Shown: one piece after another, positions 1-10,383 of the stretch
Layout: each line of letters begins with the position of its first letter
Position numbering within the stretch: position 1 is the stretch's first letter
Source of the DNA: Pocillopora verrucosa
Taxonomy: Eukaryota > Cnidaria > Anthozoa > Scleractinia > Pocilloporidae
Length of the DNA stretch: 64,000 nt
Direction: 5' to 3'
Assembly: GCF_036669915.1 (NCBI RefSeq)
Contig: NC_089312.1
Span: forward strand, 31,039,330-31,103,329
The notes under the pieces: model-generated
Told to the model about the DNA's origin: nothing
Database searches by the model: none
What the model saw: the letters and a program-made list of their open reading frames with translations, nothing else
Translations under genes and position numbers: made by a program

Positions 1-3000
1 ATCAACTCTTTCTCGATTTCTTGAATTTTCTCCCCGTTTGGCCTTTGCTATCATTTGTTATTAGTGACTTTAATCTGTTAGAGTTAGGCAGTAGGTCCTT
101 TTTTTCTCTTTTGATTGATAAAAAATGTATCGAAAAACATTTTCTGGTTGGAAAGCTAGCCGATTGGTTGGTATAAGGGATTCGATTAGGATTGATTTTC
201 AATATTAATTTTTGGATGACATTCTTCGAGCCATTGTTCCCACTGAAGGTCAGTGGAAGTCCTGGGGTGCCCATCATAATTTTTTCTAAAATCTGTTCAT
301 TATAAAAGACGTGGTCCTTGTACCTGTTCGTATTTTTATTTGTTATAATAAGGTTTCTTGAAAAGAAATTAAAAATGCACAAAATTTCATGTAAGAGAAT
401 AGACTTCATAACTCCAGTTTGACAAATGTTTAAGTTTTAGAGAGAGCCTCTCAAAGGACAGATTCCTAAAGTTATTTTCATCAGTCCTGCAGTTTTCGTG
501 AGAGGGAAGGCTTCCTATGGCGTACTGTTACTTTATAATTTGTCTTGAAAGAGGATACACAGGTTTAATTTCCGTGCTAACACATTTGTATTAATGCAGC
601 TGCGCTTAGAACGTTTACCTACGTTTATGTCATTAATGAACTTACTTTGTTTCCTCTCGAGAGATGGTTTGTCGATTCTCTCCTAGAGGCAAGATAACCA
701 CCAAAGTGTAAATACCTACCGCCAACAACTGAACTTTGGTACTCTAATAGACTTTGGTTGTTCGACTTAGGATGTGATAATTTGATTTTGTCAACTGAGT
801 TGATAATAAATTGGCCACCGTAAAGAGTTTCTAACGTTTCGAGCGCTAGCTTTCTGTCAGAGCGACTTATTATGTGGACTATTTGAAGATACAGAAATTA
901 CATGTACCACCAGGAAACTTTGCTTTCCTCCTAACCTGAAAAACCCTTGGCATTGGGTACCCTTAGCTTTGGTAGGGGGTCTTGGTAGTACGAAATGAGC
1001 TTTTTGCTAGAGTAGGAGCGATTATAATGTGAAATATCTCGAAGCTTAAGAGAGTGAGTTTTAAACGATTTTTACGGCTTAGTACCGTATGAAATTGAGT
1101 GATATAAAGGAACCAAGCACTCATTTTCCGAACCTTGACTCACCTACCTTGAATAGAGACGGCAGGGACAGGACACATACAACACTGGAAACGATAAGAA
1201 AAATTGCAGGTGCGGCCAGTGACTTCATTTTTTCAAAAAAGTGAATTCAGTAGTTTTAAGTCAAGCAACAAAGATCCAAGGAGACAAAACCTGACGAAAC
1301 CTGAGACTTGGAAACGGCGGAAGACTAATGATTTAACATCCAAACTGGAAAGCAATCATTTTAAACCTCAAGAATATTTGGGCAACTATCACAACGGTTT
1401 GTTTAGATTTTACTAAGTTGGCCAATCATAATTTTTACTGAAATTGCATGGTTGTCGCCAAGTGTGAATGAATTAGCATGTTGTAAGCGTAATGTATCTG
1501 TTTGGAAGTCAATTTAGAATTCCTATTGGTTGCAAATAACGGATAACTTAATGGATGAGCCGAATATCAATAAACTTAACAGCTTTTTGACCGCGGTATG
1601 TATCAATTGACATCATCAACAGCAAATCGATACAATCAATTTATTTTTTTCAAGCTATCGAGCCAGAATTAATGTTTAGAGTACATTGACTCAATCTTCA
1701 TATCCTTTCGTGCAAAGGTCGTTCTTTGGGTCTTTATTTCAAAAAACACTTTTTTTTTTCTTTTTTAAGAATGTCTAATTATTAGAGCGGACGCTGAAAG
1801 TTCTTTCTTTTTAATGCGATTGAAGCTTGGAAACGTTCTCAATATGTCCTTCAAGTTGTGCGGTTTAGTATTTCAATTTGACAATTACGTTCAAACCTAA
1901 AAGTCCCAGGGTGACTTTTAAGTAGTTTGGCTTAATTCCGGAAATCAATCAAGGTCCAAAAAATATTCACCTTGAATATCCTCGTCCTCTTCCAATTTTC
2001 AATAGTGCTGTACCAGAAAATTCCTTTGAAAGCAAGTGATTAGTGGTAATCTACACAAGGCTTTCTGTCCCTTTAAAAACAAATCGTTTGTTGTGTAGTT
2101 CCCAGGCCCCTGTAAGTATCGCACCGATCTAGTTTCAATACCTCATTGTTATTGGCGCTCTAAAAGGGATGTCGACCGTTATGAAAGACTCCACGACAAA
2201 AGTTGCATTATTTAGCGACAAGAAACCTGAACCAACTAGAGGTATCTCTTCAATTAACAGGTGGCAAGTTACACTTAGTTTTTCAACAATTACCCTCGCT
2301 ATTTTCAGTTGGGTGTCCAGATTCTTTTGAAAGATAACCTGATCTTCGTACATCAGTGGTCGAGTTACTACAAGAGATGATCTCAGTATAAAAGCGGGCT
2401 TTCGTTCTACGAGCTTTATTCTGCTGTGGATAATACAGTGCTGGTATCTGGATCAATAGTAGTGTTCGCAAGATACGTATGAACAATGCAAATTGAATCT
2501 TAAAGGCAAGAATAACTTGGTGAGTAGGGACATCACTACACATCTTAATCTGGGATGGGGTATAAGTACGAAGTGTGATACAAATCGGTTAAATGTAAGC
2601 GTGCAGGACATACAAAGGAACACCGTCAAGGTATTAAGAAACTCAGATTAAAATGGATGTTAGGGTTCAGTTGATGATTGTTTTAATAGAAAACAATGGT
2701 AACTGTATCTCTGAAGAACATGAAGTTGGGACTGTGGGAATCGAGAGCCTGGAAGTCCTAGCCACCATCCAGATACATGTATGGACTCTAAGGGTCACAA
2801 GCCTCCAGCGCCGGCCACACATTCACAGACACCCAATCATAAAGAAGGCAACCTTACTTCCTTACTCCGCTGTGAGGTTGTGTTGTAGTGGTGTTGAAGT
2901 TTTTACCCTTCTTCTTGGCCAGATCAAGTGGAGGGAAGGTGCTGCTGAAAAAAGGAAAGGTGAGGACTCAAGGTCTTAGTGAAAGTCACTTCTTCTTCAG

Positions 3001-4512
3001 TCACAAGAGAGAGCAAACGATTCTTACAAGTTGAACTTTCGTTGTACTCTAAACAAACTCTGGGATAATTTGTTTCCTTGGGTAAAATTTCCACACAGCA
3101 CTATGCTATTGTAAAACAGATCTGCTTTCCCAATGGCACTGTATTGTTTTTGTCATTGTTTTCTCAATCCAAGAACTGAATGCAAAATGTAGTATGGGGC
3201 TGTGCATAAATTTTACCATTCCTTGTACTGTTTGGTTTTGGCAGGTGTTTTTCTCTCCACTTGGAGCTCTTGGGGTCACATGCATGGAACACACATTAGC
3301 TCTTAGATTTGGGTTGTAGCTATGGAAATGCTCACTGATAGTTTCTTCACATAATAATAAGAGGAATTTAATAAGAAGAAGCAGGCAGCTGTTTAGTCAA
3401 TACACATCTTGACAAACACTACATGTGAGTACTATTTACAACCTTACATAATTTATTCTTCACCCTTCTACCAAGAGACATGAAAAGGACTTGGTGGAAC
3501 CTTTAGCTGCCCAATTTCAATCTCTACATGTCTATAAGGTCACATAATTACATTTTGACTTTTCAAATCAATAGCTCTCATTAAGATCAAATTAGTGTAG
3601 CACTGAATGATAAAGACACATAAGTCTGTGCACACATTAATAGTGTATATACAAGTTTATGACCTGCATCTGAGTGTATAAAATGTGTCTCTGCATCATA
3701 ACACAGACAAAACAATGACAAAGTGTCCTCTTAGCTCTGTAGTACCTTCCATTAGACACTGTCTACATGCAATATTTAGCAAACAAACCATTAAGTTACA
3801 ATTTATACAATTCATACCCTAGAATACACTGAATCCTAGTTACTACCATGTAAAATTCAGGAGGATATTCAAATTTATGTATTTAATTATATATTCATAA
3901 TAATATATTATGATGCCTAACAAAAGACATGGAAAGAGAGTAACAAAACATTCAGCTTACTAATTCAAGTCCCTGTGTGTCCTCTTAGTCTTGGTCTCAT
4001 TATTAAATTTTGAATTGACAACTCCACTGCTTCCTTTGACTCTATAATAGTGTAAACCAGCCAGTTGCTGGCAATACATGATGAACTAGACTTTGACTGG
4101 CCTACATGACACAGATATTGGCTCTATAAGTGGACAATAGAGTTAAAATAAAATGTGGCATTTAGTCCTTAAAAGAACCTCCTTGAAATAATGATAACCA
4201 GAATTTTCTGGTGCCATGAAGGAGACTGAAACTCACAGCTAACTAGTCCAAACTGACTTGCAATGTATAATTGTATTTGCTTCAACTAATTCCCTGGATT
4301 GTTAGTTCAAGCCTGTCTTGCTCTGTAATCCTTAAGGGAAGGATGATGTGACTTTGTTTTCCATTAAATGGTTCTACTGGAAAAGGAAAAATTTGCTGAT
4401 ACAATTAGAAAATAATCAGCTTCAGTGAATTTAAAGTCATATCACTGCACCTCAATACACAGCTTAATATGTTACAGTGGAGCAAAGGTACATGTATTTC
4501 AAAATTCCTCAA
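1..4512. other. Intergenic region without a supported gene
   Basis: I see no exon chain with splice sites and recognisable protein similarity here. Several short open frames exist on both strands (for example 2-409 minus and 2653-2979 plus), but none resembles a known family or continues across plausible splice sites. A retroelement-type relic lies near 770-872. From about 3300 the sequence is AT-rich and could include the 3' UTR of the bHLH gene, which ends at 4732 on the minus strand. Confidence 0.5.
770..872 (-). repeat. Penelope/retrozyme-type terminal repeat relic
   Basis: On the minus strand this stretch carries a CTGACAGA box, a short stem region, CGAAACGTTAG and then a GTGGCCAATTT segment leading to TCAACTCAG. 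The same word order occurs in the inverted repeat at 58990-59170. The arrangement CUGA..GA / stem / GAAA recalls the hammerhead-ribozyme cores known in Penelope-like elements and metazoan retrozymes. No coding part is attached, so this is a decayed terminal fragment. Confidence 0.4.
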
Positions 4513-4721
4513 TTAACCTTTTAACTCCCAGATCAAATTTGTAATTCTTCTTAATGTCAACAATACAACACTTATGTTAGTGTCGAGAATTTATTATTGG
4601 ATCAACTAATTATCCCCAAATTGATATTTTTCTTTATTCTCATCACTTATCTAGTCGATATTGTACTGAAATTGTATCAGAGAAATTCTGTCTTGGTCAC
4701 TCACGGGAGTTAAAGGGTTAA
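4513..4721. mobile_element. MITE, TTAACCCTTTAACTCCC family, copy 1
   Basis: A 209-bp non-coding element bounded by terminal inverted repeats: TTAACCTTTTAACTCCC on the left and GGGAGTTAAAGGGTTAA on the right. Its interior (TAATTATCCCCAAATTGATA, TCTCATCACTTATCTAG) matches, in the opposite orientation, the element at 54526-54736. It lies just beyond the stop codon of the bHLH gene, so it may be transcribed in that gene's 3' UTR. The superfamily cannot be assigned from the ends alone. Confidence 0.8.
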
Positions 4722-4731
4722 ACCAACCTGT

Positions 4732-7592
4732 CTACTCAACAGTGTTTGATAGTTCTTGATTTGTACAAGCATTAACTGATAAATGTTCATGATTCATGTT
4801 TGAAGGATCTGAATCCTGTGGTTTAGACTGATGCTGCTTCTGTCTTGACTCATCCTTGGGATTCTGCCCACCAGTCATGCCTGTAAGGCTGCCACAGAGT
4901 TGTGGTGAAAAGGGAAAACCAGGGAAATAAGGGAAATGAGGATACCCCATTCTCATTTGGTTGAATGCACCAAGATATCCATTTGGTACTGGGTTCAAAC
5001 GTCCATTTGTATCAGGAAATGGAGGCAAAGGAATGCTCACATGGAGAACTACAGGGATGAAGTGGGTGCCAGATGGATGTAGAGCATAGGTAGGTAGAGT
5101 GTAGGGGTTAGGTATGTAAGGGGTCCTAGGTGAAATGGGAGTGGCTTGAATCAGGCCATCAAGACCATGACTTGGCCATTTCCAGTTCAAACCTACACCA
5201 CAAGGTACATAACCACCAGCATCACAGTTTGCCTTGTCATAATTGTTCCCACTTTCACTTTTGAAATTGTTTGGGATTGATTCTTTTTCTTTTGATGACA
5301 CACTGCTGTTGCCTCTGGAGTTTGCTGAATTGCTTCCATTTTCATCCCAAGTACAGTTTGCATCCATGGTAACTTTCCTTTTCTCTTTGTTTGAGCTGCT
5401 ACTCACTGTGCCTAATGAAAACCTGCTTCCACGACCATCACTACATGAATTCTTATCGGAATCTCGATGTGTCCGTTTAGAAGCAGGCTCTCCACTGGAG
5501 GATTTGTCTTGGCTGCTAGGATTTTCACTGTTCTCATGGGTTCTTTTGCACTGCCACAAATCAAGAACTGCCTTTGAATACTTGTCTTTATGGCTATCAT
5601 CAGAGCCAACCAAGTCTACTTGCTTACACAAAACCTGCAGCTCAATCTGCAAGTGGCGCATAAGTCTTTGAAAACAAGGCTGCTCAATGTCCATAGCTTC
5701 CACATTGGTAAGACAACGAAACACCTCCTTGACACAATCGCTGAAACCCTTGAAGTACTTGGAATTTATGTCTACCTGTGCGGTAGATGGTTGGCTCTCT
5801 TGTGGTTCAGTAGCATTTTGGTTTTCTAAAAGAAATATTTATAGACCAATTGATAGGTTTAAAGCTGTAAATATCATTGGTATCATACTTGAACAAAGTT
5901 GACAAGTATTTCTTTTCATCAAAAAAAACAAACATAATGCTATATTTAGAGAAAAACCATTTACATTTGCCATTATTTCTCCTACCCACCAAGATATCAT
6001 TTATAGAAAAAACATTTAGTTGGACCCAAGAGTGTCTAAGTATAAATGCATCATGGAGCTAATCAGGAGAATCATCTTTAGAATTCAAAGTTTTTGTCTT
6101 GTACTGACCATTTATGGCTGCAAAAGTTGACTCACCTTTTGCCTCTAAACTCTCAGTCTCACAGTCTGCCTTTACATCTTCAGTAAGGTCTTGAAGTGTT
6201 TTTATGTAACTTATGGTCTTTTCCAGAATTTCAGCTTTCTCCAGCTTGAAAGTAATGTGCATAAGGGATAAAAATCACACAAGAATCAAAGCTGTGTGTT
6301 GTTTACACATCATCAATGTATTTCAATAACTTTAAGATGCCTTAATGAAAAATTACTTTGGCATGGCCTTTATGATGGTGCTAGTGTCATACTTTACTGG
6401 TATCATGCTTAAAAATCAAGAGAATGGCCTGACCATCTAATATTGGAGTATTGAAAGACCATAGTCCAATGTAGTTCCAACCCTATTACAGGGTTAAAAA
6501 TTTCAGACTAAATCCACTTAGGAAATGTACAATATCAAAATGGTGATTAAAGCGCAGCAGTGACTTTCCTGATGTATCAGTTTGAGTGTAACCCGTTGAC
6601 CTGTCCCTTAGGATCAGCACCAGAGTACGATAAACAGCTTACTGTAGTAGTATGATCAGAAGTCGTTCGCAAGGTACCTGGTACACATAGATCGCCACTG
6701 ATGGCTACTTCACAAATAATGATATTTAAAACTAAAGCTAAGACGACTGAATTAAAAATATTTTGATACATGGATAGCTGATTAGCACCATAAACCTAGC
6801 GGTACACGCATGTTAGTATAAATAAACAAGAATGAATAAATACAGTTTAAAATGGCAACTAAAAAAGTTAAAATACCTGTTTTGAGACGGACGAGGATGG
6901 CAACAACTGCGCAATTTCTGAAATACTGATATTCATTCGGTCCCTTCGTCTTTTTTCAGCAAGTCTATGAGAATATTCCATCTGAGGGACAACAAAAACA
7001 GAACATTTTGCTCTAAATTTTCTTTTTCAATGGGGAATGTTTTAATTCGAAAGTACGAATTGTTTCAAAGGATAGAAGGACTAGTTACAGAAGGATCACC
7101 AACATTTAAATAAAATAAATCATAGGCTCAGTATCCGAGGATATTACATTGAACATGTTTTGACAAGATGTTGATGTTGAAATATTTCGATACGTCTACA
7201 AAAATAACACAACCGTTATATTAAAGAAACAATTCACCTGTCTTATGTAGAACACACAAAAGCTTCATTCAGTTTGGTGCCAACAATTTAATGAAGTGTC
7301 CACCGTTTGCGGTACATGTATAGGAAACTACTCTAGCGCCGTGGTTACGCGTAAAGTGTGCGACAAACCGAACATGTAGTGGGTCGTAAGCACAATATCA
7401 AGGCATAATTCTGATATAATCTCGAGAATTTGACACAAACACCTTTACTAATTCTTATAATATCGAAAATCCACTCGAAAGAAAAAAATAAATACCTACT
7501 TTTTGTCCCTTTAATTTGGTTGTGCATGGAGACACGGATGAAGTTCGACATATTCTTTCGCCCTCGATCTCTGTAGTCGTTGATTCCGCCAT
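4732..7592 (-). CDS. bHLH-Orange transcriptional repressor (cwo/DEC/HELT/HEY type)
   Basis: Four exons on the minus strand: 7592-7500, 6981-6877, 6244-6136 and 5825-4732, with phases 0, 0, 1, give 466 residues. Exon 2 encodes the basic region and helix 1 (SHRLAEKRRRDRMN then ISEIAQLLP); exon 3 gives helix 2 (LEKAEILEKTISYIKTLQ). Exon 4 opens with an Orange domain at about residues 125-165 (YFKGFSDCVKEVFRCL, FQRLMRHLQ), followed by a long low-complexity Ser/Asn/Pro-rich tail. There is no C-terminal WRPW or YRPW, which argues against HES and typical HEY and for the cwo/DEC/HELT side. Known family members are nuclear E-box-binding repressors, several in circadian or developmental feedback loops. 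The loop read with GT-AG splicing is about four residues shorter than in HEY/HELT. Orthology within the family is unresolved. Confidence 0.88.
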
Positions 7593-7768
7593 AATGTTCA
7601 CATGCCGCTCACAATAAAAGTGTTCTATCAGGAATTCTTACCGTTAAATTCTTTTAGCTACCTATTGCAAGATGGAAAAATTACCAGAGAGAACACAAGG
7701 CAAAGGCGCCTACCTCCAACTATGGATTTCACTGACGAATATTTCCGCGTGAAGAAGTCTGAGAGCGG

Positions 7769-7815
7769 CACGTGCCAACCAGTATTATATAACACAAAGC
7801 ATGCACGTGCAGGTG
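7769..7815. promoter_or_regulatory. Paired CACGTG E-boxes upstream of the bHLH-Orange gene
   Basis: Two perfect palindromic E-boxes, CACGTG at 7769-7774 and 7804-7809, lie about 180-215 bp upstream of the ATG at 7592 on the minus strand; a CAGGTG box follows at 7810-7815. A TATA-like ATTATATAA lies between them at about 7783-7792. CACGTG is the canonical site for CLOCK:CYCLE/BMAL and for DEC/cwo repressors in animals, so autoregulation or clock control is plausible. This is inference from sequence only. Confidence 0.5.
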
Positions 7816-8269
7816 TGACATAACCGAAAAAATTTCTCTGAGAGCCTAGTTCCAAACATTTACACAAAAATAGCTCGCTTGCAGTTCCACGAAATGTCTT
7901 AGGCATCTTAAAACTTTACTAGTAGAAAAATAATACTTGCTCTGATGTAAAGTGAAAATTTGGAGGGCGATAGTCAACATCCGTTTCCGGTTAGCGTGAC
8001 TGAGGAGGGTGACTGAGAACGCTCCGTTGCATAACGACCAGAATAATACTAAGCTTTACCGCTGTCTTTTCTACGGCTTGTTCTCTCTGAAGGGCGAACA
8101 TCTTAAAGAGTTAAGACACTGAAAAAATCTCCAATAGAGAAAGAAAGAAGAGTAGCCACTATTTCATTTATATTTGGAAGATTTTCTTGCATATTTCTCT
8201 TTTTCCGAAACACGCTCCGAATGCGACCTTTGATGGTTGACCCGATTTATTTTATCCCGTTGCATCACA

Positions 8270-8607
8270 AGCAGCCCAAGTTCACGTCTCGAGAAAAAGC
8301 AAATGATTAATTCATGAAAGCGTCATGCGTTGTGTGACTCGGTATTCTGCCGTGTTAAGCTTGTTTTATCATCACCGTTATTCCTTCGTCCTATGACAGG
8401 AATAACAGTGTGCGTAAGTTCTATTGATTTTACGTGTATAATGTTCATATTTCGAAATATTTATCGTTGTAAAGCGACCATATTTCGTTCCCCGTACTAT
8501 TCCTTACAGCGTGTTTGATTTTGTAACTTTACAAAGAGTCACACAACGCGTGACGCTTTCATGAATTAATCGTTTGCTATTTCTCGAGAAGTGAGCTTAT
8601 GTCGCTG
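8270..8607. mobile_element. Foldback MITE with about 62-bp terminal inverted repeats
   Basis: The left arm (about 8279-8340) reads AAGTTCACGTCTCGAGAAAA, then GATTAATTCATGAAAGCGTC and GTTGTGTGACTC. The right arm (about 8532-8597) is its near-perfect reverse complement. The inner 190 bp has no coding potential. Pairing becomes patchy beyond the arms, so the ends are approximate. It is a non-autonomous DNA-transposon-like element; no clear target-site duplication could be read. Confidence 0.75.
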
Positions 8608-8747
8608 GGGAAGACGGACGTGATACTACTTGTCATGGTCTTCTACAGGAATGTGCCGTCCGACTGGGGATACTTTTTTTCTGGATTTGACTCTAGACTA
8701 GTATATGGAAGGGAAAAGGTTAGGGATCATGTTTACTTTAGGTAATC

Positions 8748-8822
8748 GCGACCGATATAGCGGTCGATATATCGGTCGAGGGTCAGTCGATACTCGACCG
8801 ATATATCGGTCGACAGTCAGTT
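8748..8822. repeat. Palindromic ACCGATATATCGGT cluster
   Basis: A short array built from the word CCGATATATCGG. It contains the perfect 20-bp palindrome TCGACCGATATATCGGTCGA at 8794-8813 and a near copy at 8750-8780, separated by a GGTCAGTCGATAC spacer. The whole can fold into a cruciform. The origin is unknown; it could be a small foldback repeat or a degenerate satellite. Confidence 0.7.
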
Positions 8823-9194
8823 GACAGATTAGCTTAATTAAAAGAGTTGAGTTGTTTTAAAAGAGCAGAACAACCGGATTATGACTTTCATTCAGAACTG
8901 CAAGCAGAACATCCCTGTGTACCGTGAATTTTGCTGAGTATCCACCGATCCACAGCGGTTTTTAATCGCAGACATTTTCCACAAATCGAAGCAGCTACTG
9001 GTTGAGCTCCATAAAAGATAAATGGGGACGTCATTTCAGACGAAAAAGGGGGGGGGGGTTAACAACGGCGGTTCCAGACCTTGAGCTGAGTAGGGAGGGG
9101 CGGGTCCGGTTTTTTGTCACTTGCCCTGCCGGCTTTTCTTCCTTCTGCGACTCTATTGCCAAAAGGTCTGGATAGAAGCAGATGTGGAACGAAT

Positions 9195-9265
9195 TAATAA
9201 AATGAACGATGCTTTTTAAAAACATTTTTCGACAGTTCTTCTGTCATCTTCAGTTCTGAATAATA
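9195..9265 (-). repeat. Retroelement-type CTGAAGA...GAAA hairpin relic
   Basis: On the minus strand the sequence reads CTGAAGA, then the hairpin GACAG-AAGAA-CTGTC, then GAAA, followed by a tract ending AAAAAGCATCG. This order (CUGANGA, stem, GAAA) is the outline of a hammerhead core, as seen at the ends of Penelope-like elements. One unpaired base precedes the stem, and no coding region is attached. I treat it as a short non-coding relic. Confidence 0.35.
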
Positions 9266-10383
9266 CAAAGTACAAAGTTGCATTTTAAGTGTGTAACAAA
9301 ATACTGATTGGACAAAACAAACAATCGCAACAGAACAATGCATGCATTTGCAAGGAAAGTTTTGAATTAATATAATAAAGTTGATGATTAAGTGTAGGTT
9401 ACTCCCATTGAATGTGAATAGCTTCTTTGATTTCAAGTTGAAAAGTTGCGGAAGCTTGATCTAAGATGTTAAAACACTCGTCAGAACAAAGAGTGCGACA
9501 TTGTGGAGAATTATCTAGATGTCTGAAAATGTGAGAGGTCCTATCACTGACCAAGTGCGTACATGAGCACCTGAGTTAACGCACTGACTTCTTACAATTT
9601 GACATTTATGGGTGCATAACGTTCAGAGCACGTGGCAGATAAAGTTCAAGGTGCTTTTTGGCACGCATTGTTTATGTTGCGAAATGTAGACCATTCGTGC
9701 TCCGATCGTTTCCTGATGGTGTCAATAAATTTCAAGGCTTTTTAAAGATAAAAATCTCGAAGAAAACACCAAATACAGTCTAAAGCAAGAAAGACGAATC
9801 AAAGCTAACTCTCAGCCGCGTCAAAACAAAAATATAACACCTCCCAAGGGAGGATAACTTCATTCTTGATAATCCAAACGGAACTGTGCCTAAGATGGAT
9901 CAATATTAGTTGCCTTTAAAATAACTTTAACTTTAAAAAGGAAAAAAAAAACGGTCTGGACCAAAAGTCCTGTTGACCACTAGCCATTTTTTGACTAATC
10001 TTTTGGACCCTTTTTCAGACCATTCTCTAAATCTAATTTTATCGTTTATAAGTGCTTGGAAGGGGTGGTTAAGAACATTTTTCAAATAAAGTTGGAGTAG
10101 GTGGAAACGAATACTTTTGTATCAGTGCAATAAATGCTCCTGTTTGATGGAAATTGTACTGGATCCTACACAATCTTAAGAGCTTTTTTTTTTCGACCCT
10201 TTTTTGTTGTGAAAGGACGTTTGCATCTATATTTAGCATGCAAATTGCAAAACAGGCCTCGTAACGTTGATAAGATTGCTAGTGGAAGATATCGAACATT
10301 ATCAGATAAGATAGGACTCTTTTAATAGCGGTTTTCTTTTTTAATTCATTGAATAATCACTTGATGTCTCGGGCATTGCATTT

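Larger units (their letters stand above)
7593..10383. other. Intergenic region between the bHLH and first PLA2 genes
   Basis: Apart from the E-box region, the foldback element at 8270-8607, the palindromic repeat at 8748-8822 and the retroelement relic near 9195-9265, I see no gene. Short open frames at 7602-7823 (plus) and 9031-9436 (minus) have no family similarity and no splice continuation. Confidence 0.5.

Noticed and set aside
2-409. 135-residue minus-strand open frame at the window edge
   Set aside because: Composition looks random, no family similarity, and no plausible splice continuation could be traced.
2653-2979. 108-residue plus-strand open frame
   Set aside because: No recognisable motif, no signal peptide, no supporting splice sites, and no similarity on the opposite strand either.
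7602-7823. Small plus-strand gene divergent from the bHLH gene
   Set aside because: The frame overlaps the E-box promoter region and has no similarity or splice support.
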